From Centropus unirufus (lineage: Eukaryota; Chordata; Aves; Cuculiformes; Centropidae), in assembly GCA_013397695.1 (NCBI GenBank), contig VYZI01000083.1:2270375-2334374 (forward strand): a DNA stretch of 64,000 bases, given 5' to 3'. The translations under genes were made by a program, and so were the position numbers. Positions within the stretch are counted from its first letter, which is position 1. Each line of letters starts with the position of its first letter. The notes below the pieces were generated by a model. The model searched no databases, had not been told where the DNA came from, and saw only the letters and a list, made by a program, of their open reading frames with translations. Shown piece after piece: positions 1 through 11,229 of this stretch.

Positions 1-512
1 ATAAAGATTTTACCTTTTTTAAGTTAACACCATTCAGCCGCTATCTCCCTAATAACTTCTGGCTATAGCAGTGACTTCTAGATATTTATATACTTAATCC
101 TACTTTATCCAACAGGCCTGGGAGCCAGAATAATTATGCAAGCAAATGCAGGCCTCTTCGAGACACGCTCTAAACAGTTGTAAACAAGGTCAATAACTTA
201 TCATTTCTTACTGGACCCCGTGGCAAGGCAAGGGCAGCCAGACATTATTTACTTGTAAAGCAATGAATGAAAGCATGACTACTCCAAATATGTTAATAGT
301 CCAGTTATTAAAGTATGTAGCCACTGCATAGCACCAATGGAATCTAAACATGTGTCACGTTAGTCCTGCCTCTAGCAATCTGATCTGCGAAGGAAATAGC
401 GAAAAAAAAATACTTGAAAATCATGAATATCAGAGAATAGCAAAAGAAGCATCAGTAGTTCAAGTCTAAAAAAAAATCCTAAAAATATAGTAAGGAAAGA
501 AATTTCTTGTAG

Positions 513-830
513 ACATGGACAGTGGTATTGAGCGCATCCTCAGCAAATTTTCCAAACACTTCAAGCTGTGTGGCACAGTCAAAGCGTTGGAGGGAAGGGG
601 CATCATCCAAAGGGACCCTGATGCACTTGGAAGGTGGGCCTGTGCAACGTTCAGCAAAGCCAAGCACAAGGTCCTGCACCTTGCTCAGGGAAATCCCAAC
701 CACAAACACAAACCGAGTGAAGAATTGATTCAGAGTAGAAGACTCAAGTCCCTGAAGACCTGGGGATGTTGGTGAATGAGGAGCTTAACATGAGCTACCA
801 ATGTGTGCTTGCAGCCCAGAAAGGCAACAA
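513..830 (+). mobile_element. CR1 LINE fragment, internal part of ORF2
   Basis: This is a fragment of a CR1 non-LTR retrotransposon in sense orientation. The plus strand reads as the late reverse-transcriptase region of CR1 ORF2: a stretch equivalent to 'DSGIE..LSKFA', then the 'IQRD.D.L..WA' and 'K.KVLHL' landmarks, ending at the 'QCALAAQKA' landmark near 800-825. The family catalytic F/YADD motif should sit just after the first landmark, but here it is replaced by residues without the two aspartates. A stop near 773 and several frame shifts also break the frame. Both ends are cut off and the usual CR1 3' tail is absent, so this is an old, dead fragment. The family call is from recalled CR1 sequence, not a search. 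Confidence 0.8.
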
Positions 831-3800
831 TAAACAGAGAATGAATTCAACACTTTCATAAAGATTTTCTAAAGTCCAAAGAACAAATTAGCATTCTACA
901 GCTTTATTATACAACTGGCTATTTTAGATTGCACAGCACAGATTGTTCTGAAGGAGCAAGAAAGTTGTTGCATCATATAAGGATGTTCACAAGGGTCTTT
1001 TCCTCATACTAAATAATAACATAACCACTTGCCACGTGTCCAAAGAATTTCACAATATTTATTCTGCCCCAAGGATGCCATTAAAGGCGACAGCAGAAAA
1101 AAAAGGAAGTCTCTTGCCTTAAGAATGGGAAAACTTTGAAGAACATAGTTTGATTTTAAAGGCATGCTAACGTGTTACCCATAATAGATTACACAGCATG
1201 AAGGCACGGAAGATAGGCTCCTAGACAAAAGATGGAAAGATTCCCCACTGAAATGAAGGGGAGATCTAATTATTCAGGTAAATTTTGTTTAACGTACTTC
1301 AAGATTAAGGCCACAGCAGGAAAGAAGTTTTGTTTAAAATCCCTTTTTTTCTAAAGATAATCCTCTACAGGAACCTGAAAACAGTCTAAAACAGCGCTTA
1401 CAGAAAAAAACGTTCAGCTTTTACAAACTAGATTGATTACATGTAGGGACATCAAACATTCAGTGGTTGGTACTACTGCCAAAGTAATTTTAAAACTTGT
1501 TTTATTATTGATCCACTGGTCAATTAAAACATCTTTACCCTGCATTCTCCCACCACCCTACTACCCCGCACAGGACTTCTGCTGAGAAAGTTAAACTACT
1601 GCAAGAACTAATTACGATTTTTCAGGCTGAAAATAGGTGTATACTACTTTCAGCAGGCAGCTGGCATTTCATTATTTAAGGATGACATATCATTACAGTG
1701 TTACATCTAAAGGTTAAAATTCTAGCATGCTGCTGAAAATTTTAAGTGGTATACCAAAAAGCCACTATCATTATAAATAATGGCTTTCCCAGCTGCAAAG
1801 TGCAGTGGATGGCACGAATTAAATGTTTGCTGGGAGAAAAACCTTCTCTAATAATAACAAAGTAAACAACAAACTAGAGATAGTTAGGCAAAAATTAATT
1901 GAAGTCTAAGCAGAAATGCGTCTAGAGGCCTCATACCCCTTCACTGCCACTCCAAAGTCAACCCTCACACTGCCTATAAGAGCAAGTCAGAATTTCTCAT
2001 GTCTGAGCAACTTCCAGAGCAAAAAAAAAAAAATCTTTGTACCACATAAGCAAGCTGTATTCTTCCAGCTCCATACCTTGCTTCTCTTAAGGGGTACGTA
2101 CTTAATTGCCTCATTTGCAATTACTTGTAATTTTGTCCTGTGCAGCCTGGCACAGGGAAAGCTCCTGTGCAAAGAATACAAACTCTTCCCTAGAACACAC
2201 GTACCCAGAGCTCTGCTGGAGAAACACACCATGATTAAAGTGGAAAAGAAGATTTGACTTCTGGGAGACACCACCAAAGCGGTGACCTTGCCACGGGAAA
2301 GGAGGCCAGAGTTTCATTTGCGGGCGAGTGACAATACAGAACAAAGCCAACTCAACAGAAAATAGCACTTGCACAATGCTCAAGGACTGCATGGTAGCTG
2401 TGAACGCTACACACAGCAATGAAACTTAGATTTCTCACCCTGGAAATCAACGACCTCATCTGCAGTCCCAAAATAGAGTCTAAATGGACCTGTCTTCAGA
2501 CATCTTTCACACATAAATGTGCAAAAGAAAACCTCACCCAAACAAATAACCCAAATCCTTCTCTCTTGGCCTCTAGTTCTTTGAGGCTCTTCTTGGAACT
2601 GGAAGAGAAAATAATCATCTGGAGTATCTTAAGACACTGAATAGCCAATGCAATCCTGACTGGGCTGAACATCACCTATTACTTTCACTGGGAGAACAAT
2701 CAATTCAAACATTGCTCAATCCCCAACAAACACGTTCAAGGAATAATTTACTTGATAAATGTTTCCTTGTCTGAAAGATGCAGTCTTGGAATAGATATTA
2801 AAAAAAACAAAACAATAAAACCACAAAATAAAACACAACAGTAATGGTGGGGGACATAGCAAAAATACAAAAAATATTTCTAATTTCTCCCCTTAGCTTT
2901 CTGATCTAAAATCTATTTTCTCTAATTAACTGCTTAATATTAATAGATCCTTAAAATACTATAAGAGACCATTCTGCTTTAGCAATAGGATCTTCAAGAC
3001 ACAGGAAAATTGCACATGTTCCAGGGAAAGCTCAAGCGTGTTTTGACACGCGCTATGCCAGACAAAATGATTCTGCCACTTGTTTACAGATCAAGTGACA
3101 ATATTATTGTGAAGTTCTGGAAGAAGTGATAGACAAATGGTAGCCTCCAAGAAACACACAGACAAGTAGTACAGCATTTTTGGAACTGTACTCCAAGCTG
3201 TGGACAAGACCGTCACCTCACTGGTAACACTCATCAGCTCTAGTAACAATTCAGACCTTCCGTCAGAGCACTAACTCGCTGCTTAGAGCGACTCCACGTA
3301 CTTGCTTCAAGATATTTGCTCTTTGTTCGCACGCTCTTTACCATCAAATCAGCAATGGCACAGTTTTTGTATGCTCTGCCTAACGTTACACCAGCATGGT
3401 AGGAGGTTCATTCTAGAGGCAGGTGGTTTGAAACAATGGTTTGCAGGACAGAGATAATGGAGCTACTGAAGAAGCTGTCTTGCAGATCACCAGTTGCTTA
3501 GAGAAACTTAACTCTCGAACTTCGGCCTCATTTCAGGTGTTGTGCACGTATGGTTTCAAAAAGAAAATCAATAATTTTTCATCTTTTATAAAAATCCATT
3601 TACACAACCCAGTATCTCAGAAATTGAACAATCAAATAAAGGAAGTGCTTAAGATATTTCTATCTCAAAGCACAGAGGGAAAGAGAAAAGAAGAAGAATT
3701 GAAACCCCACTGGAGGAAGTCCTCCAAGTCAGATTGAAGAAACTGCCATTATATTATTATACCTTTGTAAAGTAGAATAACTTGTTTCTTTCTCAAAATA

Positions 3801-5913
3801 GCAGTGGACTGTTTGGTCGAGGTAGACCAGCAACGTAATTGACACATGGTCTTTTTGAGAAATCAAGCTGCACCCAAGTCCCTTAACTCTGCAAATGGAA
3901 AATAACCCAAATCTCCATAAAGCAGGTCTGTCTCATCTAGGATACATGTGAAGCCCTGAAGAGTAAGTTCTTCTGAGTTCAGTTTGCAAAACAGAAACTC
4001 TTTAAAATACTTTAAAAAACACCAAGTTTTTTTATGTAACTACTTGAAAACAGCCATTTTTGTCTCACACTGTTCATTGTGGAAGGTGGTAATTTAAACT
4101 GTAAACATTTCAGCACATTTACATTGTTCCTCTGAGACGCCAGAAAGAAAAGAACGTTTGTTTTTCAGAAAGCTCGCAGATGTGCTTGACTCTATTTTTC
4201 ATAATTTTTAATTTCCTTTTTTAAACAAAGGCAGAATCCATTTCTGCCCCGACCTTCTCACATGCAAGCCCAATAACACAGGAATTACAAAAAACATGAC
4301 AGTATTTACCTTTGAGGGGGACATCTTTCCAAATAAAGCTTTGAGTAGCTTTTCAGATCCCATAGATAGGAGGGGATTTTCAAAGGATTTTATTGAGTGC
4401 CCAAACTGAACTGAAAAGATTTTGAAAAAACTCAGAAGTCAACAGCTCTTGTTTACAGTACTTGACAGTTGATAAGCATGGAGGCATCATGAAAATATTT
4501 TGGAAATTTACTAGATCCTTATGTCAGAACCATTCTTTTTTCCTTTGCCCTTTTATTTTTTTTAGCATCTGAGCTGTTTCTTTTAACACCAGTTTCTCCT
4601 CAGAAGCTTTTGTCACGAAACTTGTGTCAGCTTGAAGTCATCCATGAGCCAAAGAAGAGAAATTCAGGTTCACATATTGCAGGTTTGTCACATGTCTTGA
4701 TATTCTTTGACTTGTAGTGCATCCTTGACACTTCACAGGTATCCACTTCTCCCCAGAATGATCTCTTGGACCTACCACATAGCTAAAAAGCTTTGATGGA
4801 CTTTGTAGATCATGTTTGGTGCCGCTACTCTCAGGTAGAGAGCACCAACAAAGAAATTAACTCTTATTGTTGTTAGTGATTTTGTTTTACAAGGAAATAA
4901 ATTTCACCTACATTAAGACAGTAATTGGACACTCTGAGAAACAGGACGAGATTGTGATAAAGGGCTTTGACACATTAACCATTGCTTGCTCAACCTTGCT
5001 GCAACTCTTCTTTGGGACACCTAAGCCTTGATGAGCCAAAACAATGGTAATGTTTTCCTTCACTTATTTTTTTTTTTTTTTTGTGCATATATGCTACGTG
5101 TTCAGTAGCATACCCAGTTCTACATCAAGTTCTGGCAAAGTCTTAAAGGGATGTAGCAATGAAAAAACCACAGAAAATGGAAGCTCATAAATTATAAATC
5201 AAACCAATTAGGAAATATAAGTAGTAAAAAAAAAAAAAAAAAGTGGAGCTTAAAGAACAGGTCTTTGTTAATAGATAATTTCTAACCTGTGGTAGGAGGC
5301 AATATGTCAAATGTTAAGTTGAGGAACAGGGTAGGTTGTAACAAACAGATTTCTAACCATTACGACTAATGAGCTACACATACTCTTGAGACACGTTCAT
5401 CAGGTTATGATTAGACATGACTTAGTATCAAAACGGTATCAAAATGACCTTTACTTCCAAAGTGCCCGGCAAAAGCTAGAGGAAAATATATTTGAAAAAA
5501 AATAAATGCATGGCAGTTAGGTGTGATATGCAAAACCAACACTTAATCACAGCCAAATAATATTGAAAATACCCTGGTTTAACCACTCTTAAATGAAGAA
5601 AATATTTGCAGTCATCGATAGAGAATTGAATCTGAAAATACTTTTAGGTATTTTTGTCTTTACCTACTCCAATGCAATTGTATTCCAAGGTGTTCTTGCT
5701 TCAAAATGTCTTAATTGTTAAAAAGCACAGTTTAGGAAATAGAGGCTTGAAAAAGCAATTTCGAAATTTTCAGAAAGAGTAATTCTCAAGCAGCATCTAA
5801 AACACTACAGAACAACAATAACTGGTAGAAATATTCATTTTCCTCCATTTGCCTCTCACATTATAAGGAATGGGAAGAAAAGGCTAAAGCCAAAAATCAA
5901 AAGCATTGCTCAC
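831..5913. other. Unique AT-rich sequence without a recognised gene
   Basis: I see no convincing gene here. The short open frames, for example 113 codons at 1916-2257 and 98 codons at 3441-3737 on the plus strand, have no recognisable motif and no clear splice-site borders. A run of 16 T at 5067-5082 and a run of 18 A at 5226-5243 lie about 145 bp apart in opposite sense. They could be tails of two decayed retroposed copies, but the sequence between them is not recognisable. Confidence 0.5.
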
Positions 5914-6098
5914 CATATGCAGTATTCAGCCAATTAAGAGTGTAAGAAGCCCTAACCATTTTCTGACACCTTTCCATTTTTTCCTTCTTTCGCCCTTTTA
6001 AATCTAAATCCAAAGTTTCTCCAAGGTTAAAACAATCCTGCCAAAACACGTTGAGCCAAATAACACCTCCAACTCTAGCAAGAGCTTCACATGTCTGC
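5914..6098 (-). other. Candidate internal exon, unidentified
   Basis: On the minus strand a pyrimidine-rich tract ending in TTAG precedes this block, and the block ends at ATATG followed by GTGAGC, a good donor match. One frame is open across all 185 bp, about 61 codons, and would enter in phase 2 and leave in phase 1. The peptide is mixed, with tryptophans, a lysine/arginine-rich stretch (GRKKEKMER) and no obvious low complexity, but I recognise no family. The block ends 117 bp before the LTR target-site duplication at 6215. Open frames of this size between splice-like sites do occur by chance, so this is a hypothesis only. Confidence 0.2.
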
Positions 6099-6214
6099 CT
6101 AACAGCAGAAAGCGCAGCACAGCACATACAGGTACGGCATGGCAGGAAAAAGGAGTTCAGGCCTAAAGCCCTGTCCCAATGTGCGCTCCGAGAGTAAGTG
6201 TGCAATTGGGAATG

Positions 6215-6220
6215 CTTCCA
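6215..6220. repeat. Left target-site duplication of the LTR
   Basis: The hexamer CTTCCA directly precedes the TG start of the LTR and is repeated exactly after its CA end, which marks the insertion point. Confidence 0.8.
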
Positions 6221-6566
6221 TGTTGGGGAATGGCTTGTGGAGAATGGTCATGGATCGATGTTGTGTGAATCCAGCTTGACATAATTTAGCCAAAGTAGGC
6301 CACGCTGGGCCTCGCTGAAGAAATGATGGTATTAGCAGCAAGGATATGCTGGCCTTGGACAAAAGAGATAAACAACTTTGAGAAAATCAAGCTGCAGAAA
6401 AACAGGATGTGAACCTGAACTTTCTCACTTAGTTGTAACAGCTGTAACTGCAAGTAGGAGCGCCTGACATTTATCAACCCTCAGAGCTTAGCCAATTAGG
6501 AAAAGACAAGTGTGTTAAAGTAACCAATAATTATTAAAGTTTAGTCAAACAATAGCAACTGTAAGG

Positions 6567-6574
6567 TATATAAG
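6567..6574 (+). promoter_or_regulatory. TATA box of the LTR promoter
   Basis: TATATAAG lies downstream of two CCAAT boxes (6492 and 6524) and 14 bp before the AATAAA signal. This is the core-promoter layout of a retroviral U3/R border. A solo LTR like this could still start transcription into the flank toward higher coordinates. Confidence 0.65.
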
Positions 6575-6587
6575 CTGTGTGATTTTT

Positions 6588-6593
6588 AATAAA
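6588..6593 (+). terminator. Polyadenylation signal in the LTR
   Basis: AATAAA lies just after the TATA box, as in compact LTRs whose R region is short. Transcripts would be cut near the R/U5 border. Confidence 0.65.
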
Positions 6594-6651
6594 GTTGGAG
6601 CTTGCTTTATCACTCACATTGAGTCGACTCCTTGCTTCCCGCGCTGTCGCA

Positions 6652-6657
6652 CTTCCA
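6652..6657. repeat. Right target-site duplication of the LTR
   Basis: This exact copy of CTTCCA follows the CA end of the LTR and pairs with 6215-6220. Confidence 0.8.
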
Positions 6658-9600
6658 GTCCCCAGTGATTCCTTTTCTGCACATCCTTGTGCAGCACTTT
6701 TCGTTTACGAGGTTGGGACATATACATACAATCACCCCACACACTTGTGGGCACAGCAACAGAAGCACAATCAGCTGCTTTGATTTCTGTAATTACCAAT
6801 ACAAAGACAATAACTCGCCGTGCTACTGGACTTCAGCTCCAAGCACGTTCCCCTGGGTTTGTGAAGAAATCAAGATTGTTTAATGTCTCTGCTATTTTCA
6901 GTCATTAAGAATGCATATATCAAAGCTGGCTTATGAATACTATTTTTCTTTTTTTAAATCATAGCACTTGGCGGAACAGTTAATAAAGATTCAGAATGTT
7001 CAGAGACAGCATTTTCACTACCGCACGTGGACACTTTGGAAAAGTATTTACATGTTTTAAGATTCTTTTGCCACATCAAGGGCTATTCCTCAGAACATTA
7101 CAAACTAAATACATACCTGAGCCTACACTAGTTTAAACACCCATCTAATCTGTTCACTACATCGATACAAAGATTCTTCCAAGATCATCCGAAAATGATT
7201 TTTAATGCCTTCTGGCCAAAACACAAGGTAAGATTTCTAGATTTCAAGAAGCCCATATTTGAGTTGAAATTAGTTAGAATTGTAGGAAAATTATATTAAA
7301 TCTGAAAATATTTTAATAAATCCACAAAAAATCTCAAAATAAAAATTTCAGTTAAAAATTTGTATAAAATCTGAATGACATTTTTTTGCCATTGATTGTA
7401 GACCACATAAAAGTTTAGCCTGCATCCTTCAGAATATGAATTTTTAGTAAATTTATCAGCTATAATCAAGAGATTTAATTCTGAAATTCACTTAAAATGT
7501 GCATGTTTTGGTCAAATGGTCCTTCTGCCAAATGCAATTCAAAGTAATTTCCTAATAAGATCAGCTTGCTATGTTATAACACAAGTACCCACTAATTCCC
7601 ACCCACCCTGCATTCTCAGAACAAAGAATATCCAGAGATTAAATGAAAAAAGCAACCAAGATGAAGGAGAATCTGGGTCTACCTGATAAAGAAAGATGAC
7701 AATCAAAATGTATGGTAATCTATTAAATAAAACCCTATGCAGGATCCCATAAAAAGTGTAGTAAAGGCAGCTGCTTTACATCCTTCTAAAAACAGCCACC
7801 TATCTTTTGTACATGACTATATTTAAGATACTATTTTAAGAAGATTAGATGAGGTGGTGGGAGGAATAAGTCAATAGTTTATCAGTCTGTTGAAAAAAGA
7901 AAAGGTGTACATCAACGCTGTCATTAAATCAATAAAAAAAAAAAAACAATTTACCTACACTTCCTAAACAAACTGGGCACACGCCACCCTATGGCACCAC
8001 AGGCTCTAATCAGGCAGGCCTGACTTCACCTGCCTTGCTACTGGGTAAAGTAACCTGTCTGATATAACTAAGCCTTTGGCAAGTGTCCACTCTCCTTCCT
8101 GTGGCAGCAGCCTCGTGCAGATCACACATCCAGCAAAGGACACACCGGAGTCCTCTCTTGAGGCCACCACCAATCCTGTGCCGACCATGGGGATGTCTCG
8201 GGGGGCTTTTTTGTAGCTCAAACTACTCTCCTCCTTAAGCTCAGCCCAAGAGTTTTACAGCTCCAGTCATGCGTGTTTCCAAGCACAGGTTCCAAGTACT
8301 GGTTTCTATTACTACATTCTTTTTCCAAGTCATGTAAAAACAGATACTCATTCTTTCATTAGCAATATCCTCCTCTCAAACATTGCCTGTTTTCTTTTAA
8401 ACTCCAAGTCCCACTTGTTCATCCACAGCTCCAAGCATTAAGCCTCAAGCACCACCTGCGCAGAAAAACTTAGCTAACAGCATCTAGAAATAAATAAATT
8501 AGGCTAAAAGTGAGATTTTTTTATTTCCTACAATGTAACAAAAGTCCACAGAGGAAGGCATCAGAAGTCTGCAGAGCGTGTCTGCCCTGTTCCAACCTCC
8601 GCGAGCCAGGCCAGAGTAAGTCCAAAGTAGAGCTTTCTCCAGCTATTCAGTTTATCTTAATAAATAAGGTGCCCTAGAGCACAAGAATCTGCAGGTCTCA
8701 AGGAAATAATAAAAAGGTGGAAAGATCAGTTACATACAACACATTTTGTAAGTCTTTTAACAAGGTTTTTATTTGCTAAAAATTGAATGCTGAAGCTGTC
8801 TTTCAGATAGTTATAAAAATAACATCTGTTTCCCTCCACTTTCTTATTCATTAAAGGTTGGGGGGATTTTTTTCCTCCCCTTCCTTTAAGAAAGCTGTCC
8901 TGCTGCAAAGGGCATTAGAAATAAGGATTGGTTTTCAACTGAAGTCAGAGTGAGTAAAAATGCTTTCCTAATTACACTGCTGATTACTTGAACAGTCGTC
9001 CATTTGACAATACAATTACACTGAAAGAGAGGAGAATGTCTTCATTGGACTTGAAAAAAGGAGAAAGTGAACTTTTTCTGCTCTTAAATTTATAGACTAT
9101 AAGTTGGACATATAAACTTCACTTGAACTCCAAGAGGTCAGATAAACTTTCTAAAAATACCACTTTTTCCCCTGCACAAATATCTGCGCTACATTATTTG
9201 TGTTTTATATTCTTTCCAGGAACTCCATCACCTACCGGGGACGAGCCAGTCCCAAGCCGTTGCAGTAACAGCGCGCCACAGCCTCCGTTACTGGTTCCAT
9301 TTCAGTGCCTGCTCTGTTGTATTTCTATTTATAGTAAACAGAAGTCAGCAAAAAGTCATAAAAATCCTGACACATCTGGCAGTGCCAGAGGTGCAATATA
9401 GCTCAATATTGCAGGAATGCTTCAGTAGCTTAAGAGGTAAGGAAAAGAAGCTACCATAGCAAGCCCTGGCTGTAAAAGGCAAAAAGCTGCTGTGCTAATA
9501 CAATGGTGATGATTCCCATCTCGATTATAAATCATCACCTCCCCAGGTTTAGCCTTCAAAATAATTTCAATATTGATTGTCCACCAGCCTTTTTAACCCT

Positions 9601-11085
9601 ATTTTTTCTATAGGTGATTCAGTTCCTCCTTTTGCTGATGGCAGTGAAAAACCCCAGCTGGCTTCAGTTCCAGAGCTAAGCAGGTTCTGCTGGTCATCAA
9701 GCATGCTGAGCTGGCTACAGACAGGACCCCAGCTCTTGAACTGTCTTGGGCAAATTCCCAGGAAATGAGCACGAGACAAGAATAATCATCTTTGAACACT
9801 GGACATAAGGGAAACGGAGAACCCATCGAAAGGTCAGCCAGAAACAGCAGTTTCCACATTGCTCCAAGTGCTCTCCTGTACTTCAGAAGAGCAGGTTTGA
9901 TCTAACATTACTGTGTATTAAACCACAAGCAACGGCTCAGTTACATTCACTAGTTTGAGATTTATCTGGTTTCATGGAGCATTAAGTTACTCTATTTATA
10001 CAGAAGATATTAAGCCCATTTGGTCTGTGTCACATAGGCCTGCTCCACCAAAGCGCAGACAGATTTTCTCCTTACAGCTCCCATCACAACGCAGGCGTGT
10101 TCACAGCCCACCCGCTGGCATTGCCAGGGCTCCAGCAGCCACCCCAAGCTTCTGCACAAAACTCGGTGCTTTTGGACACCCCACTCCAGCTAGCAGCTCT
10201 GCGTGATGTAAAGGAAACCAAACCAGCTCAGGCCAGACACCCCGAGTAACCCTACCTAACAAATACCGACTCAAAACCTTTGATGAGATCCAGCAGCAAA
10301 CGTACCTCTAATGAACTAACCACCTAACCATGCCCTCCACATTTTTAGCTGCTACATCCTTTCCACACCAACTTTTTTGATTATCTTAAGATTAAAAGAT
10401 CAACAATTAGCTGCCATTTAGTAATTTCAATTAAAAGGATTTTATGAACAAAGGCACACTCGAGCAGTGGGACTGGTACAATTAAACTTGCTCATTATAG
10501 AGCTCTGCAAGCTTGTTTACTGTACCTACAAAATAAGTAATTTTTCCCTTCTGCTTTAAAAATAAAAAGCCCCATTTACATCATTCCCAATGGTCCAATT
10601 TTGGCCATATTTTTTAAGGATATGGTTTTGAGGAAGAAGGCACTCATTGTGCTAGTAGTCATATGACTTATTATACAAATAACCTGAATATTTTTCTATA
10701 ACAGGGCAACCATATTTCCACCATAATTGCTATCAACAGCACAAATAGCAATCTTACTTCAGGAAAATGCCATTCTGCTTTCTTATTTTCTGAATTGGGT
10801 CTACATTTATCAGAGGAAAAAGAAATCACAGATTCTACCGCCTCACCCTCTTAAGTAACTCAAAGCAGTGTATGTGCAAGCATCCCAAGCTCTACAGCCA
10901 AGAAAAGTCACCTTGAGCTTCTCTCCATTACACAGCACCTGTTTTCCATCCCTGTTACACCCTCTTAAATACACATATATAAGCACACGTACACATAAAT
11001 AAAAGATGTGCGTTTAAGCACAATCCTGTTAGTGAGAAACAACAGACATTTTTATTTCTTTAGAGATAATCCTCAACCAGCTTAC
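6658..11085. other. Unique sequence without a recognised gene
   Basis: No gene or recognisable repeat is visible. Open frames are short and overlap on both strands. A possible donor (CAGA followed by GTAAGT) is at 8615, but the 71 bp before it has only a weak acceptor. A richer GC patch at about 10050-10250 holds an 83-codon frame with no motif. Confidence 0.5.
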
Positions 11086-11229
11086 CTGAGAGAGTTCCTT
11101 TCTTCCTGAGCAGACTTCCAGAAGTGGCAAGGTTTGCCCCCTCAGCTTTTTAAAGGAAACACCTGAGCTTCTTGCCACCCAGGTGAACCTCTTAACTGCT
11201 GATTGCATTCTGCTTTCATTTGTAAGGTG
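11086..11229 (-). other. Candidate internal exon, unidentified
   Basis: On the minus strand a long C/T tract ending in CACCCAG forms a strong acceptor at 11230, and CTCTCAG followed by GTAAGC forms a strong donor at 11085. Between them are 144 bp, exactly 48 codons. Only one of the three frames is open, and it is phase 0 at both ends, so the block could be skipped or included without a frame change. The peptide is basic, with two Lys/Arg clusters and no motif I recognise. It could be a real exon, an exon of a long non-coding RNA, or a chance pseudo-exon. The splice sites are better than in most of the other candidates. Confidence 0.28.

Larger units (their letters stand above)
6221..6651 (+). 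mobile_element. Solo LTR of a class II (ERVK-like) endogenous retrovirus
   Basis: The element starts with TGTTGGGG and ends with GTCGCA, giving the TG...CA ends of a retroviral LTR, and is flanked on both sides by the same hexamer CTTCCA (6215-6220 and 6652-6657). A 6-bp target duplication is typical of alpha- and beta-type (class II) retroviruses. Inside, two CCAAT boxes (6492-6496 and 6524-6528), a TATATAAG box at 6567-6574 and an AATAAA signal at 6588-6593 lie in the order expected for U3, promoter and R. They leave a short R-U5 of about 60 bp that is richer in CpG. No gag, pol or env remnant lies beside it, so it is a solo LTR left by recombination between two LTRs. The perfect duplication suggests a fairly young insertion. 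Confidence 0.85.

Noticed and set aside
466..775. Overlapping open frames of 67-86 codons on both strands as a gene
   Set aside because: The plus frame is the broken reverse-transcriptase region of a CR1 fragment with a lost catalytic motif, and the others are its shadows.
3441..3737. 98-codon plus-strand frame as a gene
   Set aside because: Lysine-rich composition follows from local A-richness. There is no splice border or motif.
7141..7230. Candidate exon ending at GTAAGA after CACAAG
   Set aside because: No pyrimidine tract precedes it, and the open frame begins right after a TAG with no acceptor.
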